Source: Ottelia alismoides
Lineage: Eukaryota > Streptophyta > Magnoliopsida > Alismatales > Hydrocharitaceae
Direction: 5' to 3'
NCBI GenBank assembly: GCA_037367405.1
Contig: JAZKJV010000148.1
Coordinates: 930,001-994,000, forward strand
DNA length: 64,000 bases
Shown: one piece after another, positions 1 through 10,999 of the stretch
How the letters are laid out: each line of letters opens with the position of its first letter
How positions within the stretch are numbered: the stretch's first letter is position 1
The notes under the pieces: generated by a model
Told to the model about the DNA's origin: nothing
Database searches by the model: none
Seen by the model: only the letters and a program-made list of their open reading frames with translations
Position numbers and translations under genes: made by a program

Positions 1-1260
1 ACATCATGATAATTAAAACACTTTTAATTATCAAATTCTCTTTGCTTAGATCTTATGGAATTGTTCTTAAACCATTTAAGAACAATGCTATTTCTCCTCA
101 GATACTTGGAGATAAGGACAGGGCGATTGTATTGTTCCACGTATAGTGACTTGGATGTTGAGATCATATCTCAACTCCAGATCCTATGGACCTCCCACTG
201 ATGCTTGATCAAATCAAGACCGTAGACTTAATCTTCTCATTGCATCTGAATCTTATTCAGACCAATGTCCAGTTCATGGACTAAGATTAGGTCACTTCTC
301 TAATGAGAGGAGTCACTAAAATCCAATCCTGTTTCATCACTCCCTCGGAATGGAAGCGTCATGGTAATACAATCGTATATGATCAAATCACCCTTCAGGT
401 ATTCCTAATACCTGCACATCCTACATACTGGAAGACTCATGATCATCCTGAAGATAAAGATCACTTTTACACTGTCATCTTCAGGGTTAGATCATTAAGT
501 TTCTCAATCTTGGTCATCGGGATTTGGTATAGATCATATGCTTTCACAAAGCATATATCTTACCTTCAAATTCATGTCATGCTTCCAAAGCATGACGACC
601 ATGCATGGAATTTGTTCAGTCCCAATACCTCATGAGTGAGCTCATGTCCCCGGTTCACAAGTGAACCTGTATGATCCCTTTGAGAGATCGTATTACTCAT
701 ATGTCCTTACATGCACACCAGCTCGCCGGTATATAGACCTTGATTAGGTCATCAACCTATTGGTCTGCCAAATGTACATACTCAGACATATAGCAATACA
801 TCTGTCTCTAGTCAGAGGATGCATGCCTAAGTCGTGACAGTATTCAACGTAGGTCTTTGGTTATCTCGATCTCGTCAAGTCAACCCTATTGACTTAACTA
901 ACCTGACACCTCTGAATCATTATTCCCATGCAGAGGACCTGCATCAAGAGGTCAGTCAGATATCAGTCATATGAGATAGGATTGCCATCTCCCACTCAGA
1001 CTGGAGATCATCACTTAATGATCATTTGATGATGCTTGATGAGTCCTCTATCTAACTCCTTAGATATTCATCCAAGCATCAGCCTCTATGATCCATCCAA
1101 TGAATCAACAGCTGTATGATCATCAAGTTGGCCATGGTACATAACCCTTATTGTACAGAGGGACCCTATAGTGCATTCATTCATTAATCTCAGAAAGGGG
1201 AGTGAAAAATAAACAATAACTTTTATTGATAATTTATTCATTACAATAACATTTATTGTA
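1..1260. repeat. Hairpin-rich unclassified repeat-like region
   Basis: No credible coding sequence is visible. The stretch is studded with short perfect inverted repeats: 61-85 (11-bp arms TTGTTCTTAAA/TTTAAGAACAA), 396-414 (8-bp arms CAGGTATT/AATACCTG), 536-556 (9-bp arms ATATGCTTT/AAAGCATAT), 576-596 (9-bp arms GTCATGCTT/AAGCATGAC), 631-646 and 652-667. This looks like the inner part of a larger mobile element whose left end lies outside the window, but no LTR, reverse transcriptase or transposase could be identified. The short 110-residue ORF at 303-635 has no recognisable motif. Confidence 0.35.
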
Positions 1261-1890
1261 GAAATGGTTCGCCCGGGGCTCACATTGCTAACAGTCACTT
1301 CTAATTATCTCAATTTTAATTGTGATTTCCTCCAAACCATGACTGTAACTCTCTCTCTCTCATGTAACTCTCGATGATGTAGATATAGATGTAGATATGG
1401 ATGATCTGGATGTAGAATCGCCAAGTCTGTTGGCGAAAGAAAAACTCAAGCGGTGAAGAAGCCAACAAAAGGGCTCTTCCGTCTCGCCCCCTAATTGGAA
1501 GGACGGTCCAATAGAGGGATAGGTCTACTCCCCAACTACGCCACTGAGACGGGTGAGAGGGACTTCCCGGAAAAGTCACTCTAGAAAAACAGCCCGACCG
1601 GTAACGGGCAACCGAGCTCGTACGTAAAACTGAAAAACCAGGATCCCCCGCCTGGGCATCCTAAAAGACAGGGTCAGCGGAACTGGTCTAAAGTCTGGAT
1701 CCCAACGAGGCGTAAAAACACTGCGAGCTCGCGTAAAAACCGAAAGAGGACTGGGATCCTAGACCCGCGCACTTGGCGGCCGCTGCCCAAACTGGGCTTC
1801 CTATTCTTCCGCCCAGTTGAGGGTCACCGCGCCCTCGCACAGTCAGGTGTAAGGTTACCATAACCGGCGTTCTTATTTATGATCAATATT
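1261..1890. other. GC-rich block, unclassified
   Basis: This stretch is clearly richer in G and C than its surroundings, especially 1470-1870, and then gives way abruptly to AT-rich DNA. It contains a short CT microsatellite near 1349-1360 and a run of GATGTAGATATA-like words near 1375-1410. No gene is recognised. It may be the same unidentified element as 1-1260. Confidence 0.25.
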
Positions 1891-3570
1891 GATTCACGAT
1901 TATCATTACTTGCTTGTCAACTTATCTCTTTCTCAATTCTTTCTGTTGGTTAATCATACAGATCTAGACTTCTTGATCATCTATCTTATTATTAGTGATT
2001 CATAGATAGCAGAGTATACCTAATGATTTTTTTTTGATGATCTAGGATTTGTGGTCGCAAGTTATTATTGATGATATAATCATGCCTGAGATTTTTCTTG
2101 GATATTGCTCCATATATAATAACTATTTGTAGATTTCTAAGAAAAGGTATCTATGCATGCCTTACTTATATAAATAGATATTATTATTATTATAAAAATC
2201 CACGTTCAGCTTACATGATCCTTCTAATTATGTATCCAACATAAATTTATTTATATATAATGACATATGAGTATGATACAAGCTTCTGACAAGCTGATGA
2301 AGGAACTGAGCATGTATTGTTGCTATAAAAATGAAAGACCGAATAAAAGCTCCGAATTCCTTTAGATATGCCAAAGAATTATCATTAGCAATTGATGATA
2401 TGAATAAATAGCATGGTTACTTCGATTCAAGTATAGCTATAATTATATAGAAAAAGGCATACTGAAAGAATCATACACTTATGTTGATGGTTTGAAGTTA
2501 ATAAGATACAAAAACTATACAATACTAATTATGACCAATAAGGTCTTCTAGATTAGATTTACATAACCTAACCGAAACAGAAAACCAGACAAAAATTTCA
2601 ATATCAGTCCAGCTGGCCTTAAGGACAAGCGTAGAGAGTTTATTTTGTCAAAGATTAGTTCTTACAATACTAGCAATCAACAGTGTTTGATCTTAAGTGT
2701 TAGGATAGAATATGCACTGGAATTCATTTGTAAAATAGTCCAAAATAAGTGGTGTTAGCTGGAAAAAAATGAAAATATATTTTTTAAATTTGAATTGTAA
2801 TATCATTCTTTTAATTTCTTTCTAAAAGAAAACTCACAACACTGACATGGACATCAAAAGGATCTGGTATGCTTTATGTTTATTTGCATCTCCCACCGCA
2901 AAGTTATAAACCAAAAACCTCTCGTGACCCTTCTTAAGCAAGTGGACAGTTCATAGAGTTATGATGTTACTTCTCCAAATTCAATACAACATACAGTAAC
3001 CTATTAATTAACCCCTTTTTTTTAGTTGGTTGCTGATCCAGAAATTCACCCTATAATGACATATATATATGTATATATTTTATCACCTAATATGTTCTTC
3101 CCTTTCCTATTTCGATATAGAATTTAGTAAATTCCCATTTGGCAATGTGTATGTATTGTGAACTGTATGTTATCAATACTGAACCCAAAACCATAACATC
3201 CTAACGAAAATTTATAATCAGATGAACTGTTATCTGTTACCTAATGTCTAAAGGTCTTCTAGTAATAATACAACAAAGATACTGCAAAGATGCGTTGGTT
3301 TGATCTAGTTGTTTGGGATTAAGCATGCTAGTAGATTAGGAGAATTAATTTCAGATCTCGGAAAATTTCCACTAGAGCAGTAAGAACAATATTGGTATCC
3401 AGAATAGTAATATGCACATCAAGGTAGAATTAATCAACATCCCGGTGAATGGTGGAAAAACTTCATTCAAAATCTGATTAGAATTGTGTACTAAACACAT
3501 GCATGGCAGCAAATGGAGATGGGTAAGGAGGTGAAAAAAAATCAAATGTAATATGCATGCATGGCAGCAA
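1891..3570. other. AT-rich intergenic stretch, no feature seen
   Basis: No gene, terminal repeat or target-site duplication is visible. It may carry downstream exons or introns of the possible minus-strand gene that begins near 3900, but no exon is recognised here. Confidence 0.3.
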
Positions 3571-3572
3571 GG

Positions 3573-4130
3573 ATGGGCTAGGGATTGTACCTGTGATTTC
3601 TCCCATTTTAGGAATCCCATGCATGTACACAGCTCCATCAATGGCTTCACTAGATGCTGAAACTGTATCTGGAACAGTTTCTTTGAATGAAGCCCCAAAA
3701 TCCAGCAATAGGAATTTAATCTTGTTGCTGTTTGGGACTCCAAAAGAGGCTGCAGGAGCTATCTACGGCTGGACTAAATGAGGAGAATGAAAAGGGGATT
3801 TTTTTATTGGGGAGAAAAGAAGAGAGGGAAGGGCTCTTACGGCTTGCATGCAGAGGAAATTCCAAAAAAACATTCCAGCAACAAAGGCTGCAGTAGCTTG
3901 GAGGTGATGAAAAATCCAGCCGAGAAGTGTGGATGATGTTGTTACAGCTCAAATTTTAACAGAGGGGAAAAGTGTTGTTAAAATGGAGAAAAGAAGCAGG
4001 AAGGAAGGAGAGTAAATGATGAGGGAAGAGGGTTGCGTTGGAATGAAAGAGAAAAGAAAGAGGGGAGTGGGCTGGATATTAATAAGAAGAAGAGAGGAGG
4101 CCTTTGGTTGCCAAGTGGAAATACTTGAGG
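3573..4130 (-). CDS. Possible 5' part of an unrecognised minus-strand gene
   Basis: On the minus strand, a pyrimidine-rich, leader-like stretch (about 4120-3960) is followed by an open segment with ATG at about 3871. It reads MFFWNFLCMQA and ends at a GTAAG donor near 3838. A second open segment begins after a CGTAG acceptor near 3767 and stays open in the matching phase to a CACAG|GTACAA donor near 3576. It includes FLLLDFGASFKETV and AIDGAVYMHGIPKMGEIT. The phases of the two segments agree, which is the main support. No family is recognised, and no further exon is seen downstream (below 3570). The opposite strand is also open over 3557-3781, so coding is not certain. Confidence 0.25.
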
Positions 4131-4139
4131 GCAAGTGGA

Positions 4140-4717
4140 TAGTAAAGGGGAAGACAAGTGTTGGGATTTAATGACCCAAACGACTGTCTTGTCCAGCAGA
4201 TAGGCTGCTCCTGTGTAAGATTTTAAAATTTTTTTTTACAAATCTCACTTATTTGATATATTTGAAGTAGACCGTATTCGTGCATCAGGTGTCGGATTTC
4301 GATGCACTATATCTTGAATTGATCATCTCAGAATGACGATCAATATGAGTATAATATTGATATACTTTCGATCGGGTTTTGAATACCCGAAATTTTCTGA
4401 ACGGTTTTTGTTTAAGATTAAATTTTGTAATTTAAAAATATCAAACGACCTCTGATTGATGAACGATCAATTCCGTTGGTCTCGTATTGTCGAATCGGAT
4501 TTAATGACGGTCTCGGTTTGTTTTGCGGTTTCCGAATTTGCGTCGCGGCTTTTCGCGGCGCGCATTACGAAGTGACCGATTTTTGATCAGTTTCGCCCGA
4601 ACAACTTTTGATTCACGATAAATTGATCATTTTAATTATCTAATGTTGTCAGATAACTTTATTGGGTCAATCAGACCTTAATCGGATCGAGATCGGGTTC
4701 GTTTGAATCCGGATGTT
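4140..4717 (+). repeat. LTR-like remnant ending in GGATGTTACA
   Basis: A non-coding stretch with TCG-rich words ends in GATGTTACA, a common 3' end for plant Ty3/gypsy-type LTRs. No matching second LTR, primer-binding site or target duplication was found, so it is probably a fragment. It directly abuts the truncated SINE that follows. Confidence 0.3.
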
Positions 4718-4718
4718 A

Positions 4719-4832
4719 CAAAAATAGTCGAATCTTTCAACATGGATTTGAGCAAGAATCCATGTAGCCGACCCTGCTTATAATGGGAGAAGGCGTAGTA
4801 CATTTTATTATTATTATTTTATTGTTAATGCC
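4719..4832 (+). repeat. 5'-truncated SINE (same family as 59347-59542)
   Basis: The sequence matches the 3' half of the complete SINE at 59347-59542 (there on the minus strand). It has the AATCTTTCAACATGGATTTG and AATCCATGTAGCCGACCC words and the GGGAGAAGGC tail, followed by an ATT-rich tail. The tRNA-like 5' half with its A and B boxes is missing. The tail also matches the LINE 3' ends at 29384-29583, 33352-33615 and 45376-46111. Confidence 0.65.
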
Positions 4833-4912
4833 CAAAAGAACCGTAGTGCTCCAAATAAAATAATGAACAAAAAATCATCCATAAAAGAGGGACGATATTA
4901 TATAATGATATT

Positions 4913-5138
4913 CATGGACGGCCATATCGCGATATATCGTCGATATATCGGCGATATATCGGTATCGACAGGTCACCGATATATCGCCGATATGGACGAT
5001 ATCGAGTATCGACAGGCTAAATCAACTTGTTGGATACGGGATGTCGACAATATGCGTCGATATATCGCCGATATATCGGCAATATATCGGTATCGACATT
5101 GTATCGATATGTTGTCGATATCGATATGTCCTTCCATG
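4913..5138. mobile_element. hAT-type miniature element with CGATATATCGG array
   Basis: A 226-bp non-coding element with inverted ends (CATGGACGGCCATATCG on the left; CATGGAAGGACATATCG as the reverse complement of the right). It is flanked by a perfect 8-bp duplication ATGATATT (4905-4912 and 5139-5146). The interior is almost entirely copies of the self-complementary word CGATATATCG with short spacers. The 8-bp duplication points to the hAT superfamily. No transposase is encoded, so movement would need one in trans. The 118-residue ORF across it is a by-product of the repeat. Confidence 0.85.
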
Positions 5139-5146
5139 ATGATATT

Positions 5147-6345
5147 AAGAGATATAAAACAACAACAACAATGCCTTTTCCCACTTTATATTAAGAGATA
5201 TAATGAAATTAAAAGATAATAAGGCAGTAAAAAAATATTGTGAAAGAAACAAATAAAAAATGGAAATAAAAGATTAAGAAAAAATGAAGGATGGTCATTA
5301 AAAAAACCTATTGAACAAAAAGGACAGGAAAAAATCAATGGAGTTTGTCTCCCATATGAATATGGGGTCTTAATGAAGTCCTCAGAGTTTTGTATGTGGC
5401 CCACATATGTGAACTTTTTTTTTGAAAGCTACATATGTGAACTTTTGTTAAGAGCTCTCCATACTCATGTGTTTGGCTCAGTCTTAGTGTGGACCACATA
5501 TGTCAGAGGTACATGGTAGATGCTAAATATGGAGATACCCGTAGGGATATCCCGGGTGCATAGCGATTCTCTACATCAGTGTAAGAGGAATGATTTGAGG
5601 CTCTCATGTGAAAGAGGCTTATTTTAAAGGTTTGATGAAGATATCAATTTTAAATCTTCATATAGTAGCATTACTCACGTAGGTCACAAGAGAAGAGGCC
5701 CACAACAATCTCCACATCCAGAGCAGTTCAAAACCCAACATGTGCAAATTCCCCAGATTACAAGCACGAGAAGACCTGTTTACAGTTTGAGAGGTTGTTT
5801 TTGATTTGTGTGTGTTGACTGTTGTATAATATCAGTTGAACATTATATGCTCCAGCTTGAGGTGAAGTATTGAGAGAATTGAGAAATTAGGCCTATGAGG
5901 GGAGATATGTCTTTTATCCCCATATTTTGTAGAGTTGGGACTTAACTACTGTGGTGGGGATATATAAAGATTGTATTTGACATGCGCATGTTGAGTGTTG
6001 TATTGTCAAAGTTCAGGTGAAGTATTGAGAGAATAGAGAATGAGCATATATGGGGGATTTTCGTTTAGTAACCATATTTGGTAGAGGTGGGACTTGATTG
6101 TGTTTGTGGGTCCCACATCATTTGTACTCATTGAAAAAGTTAATGCAATATCCAGCCTTTTGTGGCTTATCTCTCGTGATTTCATCCTACTCCTTCGGAG
6201 TATAGATCCACGTAAATCCACATTTTCTTCTTGTTATTTGATTCCACATGTTATTTTTCTTCCATGATCTATTTTATAGGCTTGTATCTCAATAATCAAG
6301 TATTGCAAAGCATAGAATCCTATATTTCTTAAATCATCATGCATA
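5147..6345. other. Intergenic stretch with an imperfect tandem duplication
   Basis: No gene is seen. Two neighbouring segments, about 5815-5960 and 5980-6120, are diverged copies of each other. Both contain TTGT.TA.T.TCA, GGTGAAGTATTGAGAGAAT and a later ATATTT(T/G)GTAGAG(T/G)TGGGACTT. A smaller duplication of ACATATGTGAACTTTT lies at about 5402-5444. Confidence 0.5.
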
Positions 6346-6353
6346 CTCAATAA

Positions 6354-6539
6354 CATGGCCTCAAATTTTTGCGAAATTCGACAGAATTTTGGTTTCGACA
6401 TGTTACCAAAATTCGACCGAAATGACTAAAATATGAAGGGCCCTAGTAAAAAAATGATCGAAATTTCGGTAGAATTTCGACCGAAATTACGTTTCGGTCA
6501 GTAACCGAAATGTTGACCGAAGTTGACATTTAAGGCGTG
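6354..6539. mobile_element. hAT-type miniature element with TTTCGGTCGAA words
   Basis: A 186-bp element flanked by a perfect 8-bp duplication CTCAATAA (6346-6353 and 6540-6547). The ends are inverted: CATGGCCTCAAAT on the left, CACGCCTTAAATGTC as the reverse complement of the right. The interior is filled with GAAATTTCGGT/ACCGAAATTTC-type words on both strands. No coding capacity. The element at about 29018-29203 is related in ends and interior. Confidence 0.85.
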
Positions 6540-6796
6540 CTCAATAATCATGGAAATTCTTGCAGCATAGACTCCCGCATTCATCATAATATATATCTAC
6601 TATCTACCTAAATAGGAATGGGTGTGTTCTTGTGTTTTGTAGACGTTATTGTGTTTGAGATAACCACATACCAATCATTTTGCGTAAAAGAGTATCACAC
6701 AAAATTTTCTAAATCTTACGTAAAAAGGTTCGATATGATAGCAAATATTTCTTGAGTTCTACTGTCAGACCACTATAAAAAAAAGAAAATACATAC

Positions 6797-9659
6797 CACA
6801 AAGCTATCATCAGTGTAGAGATCATTGGCCACCACTGCTTGCATTGTCCAGGTTGTCAACTGATTCTTTTGTTGCTTGTTAAAGCACTGCAAATTAGATA
6901 CAGAAATGGGGAAATACAATTTATTGAGGATAGTGAAAACATGGGAACATATTATAGAGAAAGGGAATAATTTGCAATTAATTATCAATTAGGAAGGGCA
7001 TGTCTTCAAAAATGAACATTGAACAACAAAAAACAGAAGATCCTAGAACAAACTAATGCAAACTGGCAGAAAAATCTAAGTATTATAGTTTGACATTAAG
7101 TCTTTAAAAACTTGATGGCCAATCTAACAGACTGGTGAGAAGAGTCCAGCATTGCCTTCGCTTAGTAGACTTAGCATAAATGTAAATGACCACATTAATA
7201 AAGACGGGATCTTTTATCCTAGAAGTTACATTATAGTCAGAATGCATCCTATAAAATAGGGAAAAAAATATCCAACCTCTTTAACCTCTTGGGCTGCAGA
7301 AAATAGTGTCTGATAATCAGCTCTCCTGGCAGGATCTATACAAGAAACTGAAGAAGACATCGCAGCCTCCAGAATCGTGAAAAAATGATCAGAGGTTCCA
7401 TTTTTTACGCTTCCAGCCTGGATCAATTGTACAGCGAGTTTGGAAGCCTTACTGAACTTTGAAAAGGTTTTTATGTGAGATGCAATCTTCTGCATGGCTT
7501 CAATAACTTGGGTTTCTGTGGCATCAGTTGTGGTTTTGAATCTGAGGCGCTTCTCATTTGTTCCAGCTGCAAGTTATTTATGAATGTATACGGTTATAGG
7601 TGCAGGAAGTGTTACTGAAGAAAGATCTATAAAGATCAAGATACCTAGAAACAGCATCAGACCAATCTAATTTAACAAACAAGTGGTAATTCTCAAAATG
7701 AGACCAGGTTCAAAAATATGGTGCCATCGCAATCTCCATCAACCTTTTACCAACATTTGTTGGCATGTAGATAAAAAATATAATGCCTTCCATCATTAAA
7801 ATCAAGATGTATCTTGTACAGAATCTAAAAAAAACACCACAAAAATTATTTCCTGTGCCAGTGGGCCTTTCAGACTACTGACCTAGTATTTCCGGATGGC
7901 TCCTACACATATATAATATTTAATAACTAAAGCCTAATCCCAAATCTAAAAACCTTACCAGCCCATGACACCTTGTTTAGGCATGGTTTAAGACTATATT
8001 CTCCCTAAATAACAAAATTACCGATGGCCACAATTGCCAATGTGAACTCAACCTATACTCCTACCTGGTCTCTTTCTTTATCTGCTAAGAAAAGAACTAC
8101 TAAAGCACGTACTGCTATCCTAGATCGACCCACTAATTTCACTATAAGAAGTATACATATTCGAGATGAAGAGTACTCCCTAATAATGTCTCATTCAGCT
8201 CCGCTTTTTCATTGAGGTTAGAAAGGTTTGCATCGATTGGCCTTTTGGTCAGTCCCAGTTTTAGTCTGCCACTGAGACTTCACAACTATTTTATGTTCTT
8301 TGATTGAGGATTCCCGAGCATGACCATAGAGGCAATTCGATGCTCAGAAATATAGTTACTGAAATTCAATTCATTCCTCTACCACGTATGCACAAATACA
8401 TGGATATAAATATATGGTGTGTTAAATAGTGCTCATCTCCCTGAAATAAATAGGTGGCCGGGAGTGGAAGGGGACATGATCTTTGGATTACAGAGATTAT
8501 ACAGATCTTTGTTCTATCACTACCTCAAAACCTAGGCTCACCTTAATTAATTGGGAGCTAGGGATGGTTTCAACAAAGCTGTTGTGAGGGGTACACACGT
8601 CTATCACATGGTGTCAGGTTTTGAATGAGAAGTCCAACATGATTTCCTGCAATATGATTGATGTTGCCCCGAGTAGTCCGGAAGAGCATCCTGGATCCTT
8701 TACCGAAATAGCTAACTCATTGAATTAGACAAAGCTCTCACAGCTTGAGGTCCCTTATAGTAATCCTCTTTGAGAACAGAACCCGCGTATGAAATGTTAG
8801 CACTATACAGAAGAGCAGACCCACATGCAGGGGGAGGATTCACACTACAGCCCTTTAATGCAAATATGATTCTATGCCAGACTTAAAATCCACTAACATA
8901 ACAAACTTAAATCACTAATTTCCTCGTATTCCTTCTTCCCAGCCAACTCAGATAAGTTAACTTATAAATAAAAAATAGCGCATATTCTAATCAACCTCTG
9001 ATTATCGAATCCGCAAAAGGGTTTGTCTACGAATTAAACACGGTCACGCTGGTCAATTTTTTGATCCTTAAAAAACACTATCAACTTTCCATCTAGCTTC
9101 CAAATAGGTTCATAATTAAGGTTGCAGTTTAGCTATGCAAATATATTGTAGTCAACATAAAGCCCAACTCAATGTTCATAAGTTTCTGCATATTTTTCTT
9201 TCCACCCTTGAGGTACAGATACTACCTTCCAAAATCAGTTTTAATGCAACGAAGAACAATTTCCAGAGAACTTCATCTTCCAACTCGAACTATATTCAAT
9301 TCAAACGCTGCATAGGAAGATTAAAAAAAAGAACTCAAAACCCCTTAAATCCCACAACAAGACAGAACATAGGAACTGCGATTTCATGAGAACTACCAAC
9401 AAGCATACATAAGAAACAACATGGGCAAAAACCCAATTCCCGGAAAAGGGCTCCAATAGAAAGAGATCCACGAAAAATGTCGCACTTGGGGCTGAGGATC
9501 CGCTGGCTTCTCTCTCTTGAGGGCGCTCTTGAGAGCGGGCCGAGACGGCGGTGGAGGCGGAGATGGGTATTCCTTCGGGGCGGCGGAGGCGGGAGGAGGG
9601 GAAGAGCTCTTGGAGGAGGAGGTGGGGGGAGGAAGGCCCAGGAATAGGTTCTCCTCCAT
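6797..9659 (-). CDS. Conserved plant protein of unknown function, three visible exons (partial)
   Basis: Exon 1 starts with ATG at 9659 and encodes a proline/serine-rich N-terminus (MEENLFLGLPPP, then SRPALKSALKREKPADPQPQ). It is open to a GTGCGA donor near 9482. Exon 2 is 7566-7277 (GTNEKRLRFKTTTDA, IASHIKTFSKFSKASKLAVQ, ADYQTLFSAAQEVKE). Exon 3 is 6886-6797 (CFNKQQKNQLTTWTMQAVVA to DDSFV). Exons 2 and 3 have clean AG/GT borders and join in frame. From memory this resembles a conserved, uncharacterised plant family with an ALKSALKRE element, a KRLRFKTT motif and a helical FSKASKLA.QLIQAG core. The function is not known to me. Oddities: exon 1 read to its obvious donor is in phase 0 while exon 2 needs phase 1, so the first junction is wrong, a small exon is missed, or there is a frameshift. 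The C-terminal exons that normally follow DDSFV were not found below 6797. Confidence 0.65.
7600..9470. other. Intron 1 of the conserved gene, no feature seen
   Basis: This is the long interval between exons 1 and 2 of the minus-strand gene. I see no second gene or bounded mobile element. The short plus-strand ORFs at 8024-8215 and 9135-9389 carry no recognisable motif. Confidence 0.4.
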
Positions 9660-9871
9660 TGGTTTCCACCACACGGACACAGCTTTCTTCTTCCTCGTCT
9701 CTCCTCTCTCTCCTCTCTTCTCCTCCTCTCTTCGGGGGAGGGGAAAGGAAAGGAAAAGAGGAGAGTTTGGTCGGTTTATTGGTCGGGTATTGATCTGTTG
9801 GCTTTGACCCATCTCCTTTTAAAGTATAATTGTTATGTTATTCATCTTCTATTCATGTGTATTTTATAATA

Positions 9872-10990
9872 GCAATATTTGCATCTATAATTCTGAGTAA
9901 TTTCGTAATTACAATTATGTCTATTTATAATCGTGAATTACACGAGACACTTCGGATAGTCACTCCGTCTCACGCTCATAACCCTCCCCAAGTTTAATAT
10001 GTTAACTTAACCACACAATCGAGTTAATCTAACTCATTTTCGATAAAACAGTTATGAATTAAACAAAAAATACCATCTCCCCCTTCAACTGCCAGCGCCC
10101 TCCACCTTCCTCCACCCACCCTCCCTCCACCCCCTCCCTCCGACCTCCTCCCTATTCCGCTCCCGCAGCAGTCGATGGCTCTCTCAGCCTCTAGATCTGC
10201 AACCCTCTCTCCTCCACCTCCCTCGCCTTCATCAACCCCTCCTTTGCATCTGCGTCCCCCTCCAGTCCTCCTTCCAACCACGTTCTCCTCCCCACCTTCC
10301 ATTTGCTCCTCCATCACCCCAATCCAACCCCCTTTCCAAGCCCCTCCGCCCTCTTACAACCATCTCCTCCGCCCCACCTCCAACGCCCCGTCCAAACCCC
10401 TTTCCAAGCCCCTCCACCCCCTCCTATGCCCCATTACAACTATCTCCTCCACCCCGTCTCCAACGCCCCGTCCAACTCCCTTTCCAGCCTCCTCCAGCTC
10501 CATCCTCCATCCCTTCCAGCGCCCCCTTCTAGCTACCTCCTTCACCCAATCTTCAACGCCATGTCCAACCCCTCTTTTGCCCTCCTTCCAGCCACCTCCA
10601 CCGCCCCCTTCCAGTCACCTCCTCCACTCGCCCCTTCAGCGTCCCGTCCCACCCCCCTTTCATCCCCTTCTTCCTTGACATTGGTTGCCATCGTCTTCTG
10701 CTCAGATCAGGTACCAGACCTCTTCTTCGTTGTGAGATGGGGCGATGAGGAGGAGCTTTCATGATTGTTCAACGCGAGGAGTATTTTTGTAAATATTGGC
10801 AACCTAAAGGGCTTAAGTTGTAGTTTTTTAATGTTTTCCGTCAACATCAACGTGGAAAATGGATAGAGATTAACACATAATTTCTCATGTAAGAGTTAAG
10901 CATTATCCAGAGTTTCTCATGTAATTTACGATTATGTAGGGTTATGATTGTAATTACGAAATTACTCAGGGTTATGGGTATAAATATTGA
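9872..10990. mobile_element. Mutator-like (MULE) non-autonomous element with GC-rich interior
   Basis: An 1119-bp element flanked by a perfect 9-bp duplication TTTATAATA (9863-9871 and 10991-10999). The left end (GCAATATTTGCATCTATAAT) and the reverse complement of the right end (TCAATATTTATACCCATAAC) form terminal inverted repeats about 70 bp long, sharing CTGAGTAATTTCGTAATTAC. A 9-bp duplication is the Mutator hallmark. No transposase is present. The interior (about 10080-10770) is an abrupt C-rich tract of CCTCC/CCACC words with overlapping proline-rich ORFs on both strands. It could be a captured gene fragment (Pack-MULE) or simple low-complexity DNA. The element at 48947-49657 has related ends. 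Confidence 0.85.
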
Positions 10991-10999
10991 TTTATAATA

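Noticed and set aside
4863..5219. A 118-residue ORF rich in RYIADIS words
   Set aside because: It is a translation of the CGATATATCG array in a hAT miniature element.
9393..9812. A long minus-strand reading frame continuing past the exon 1 donor, and plus-strand ORFs over the same place
   Set aside because: The part after about 9482 has no homology-like character and the plus-strand frames are antisense shadows of exon 1 and its leader.
10024..10764. Overlapping proline-rich and glycine-rich ORFs on both strands
   Set aside because: They are by-products of a C-rich low-complexity tract inside a MULE. There are no domains, and several frames are open at once.
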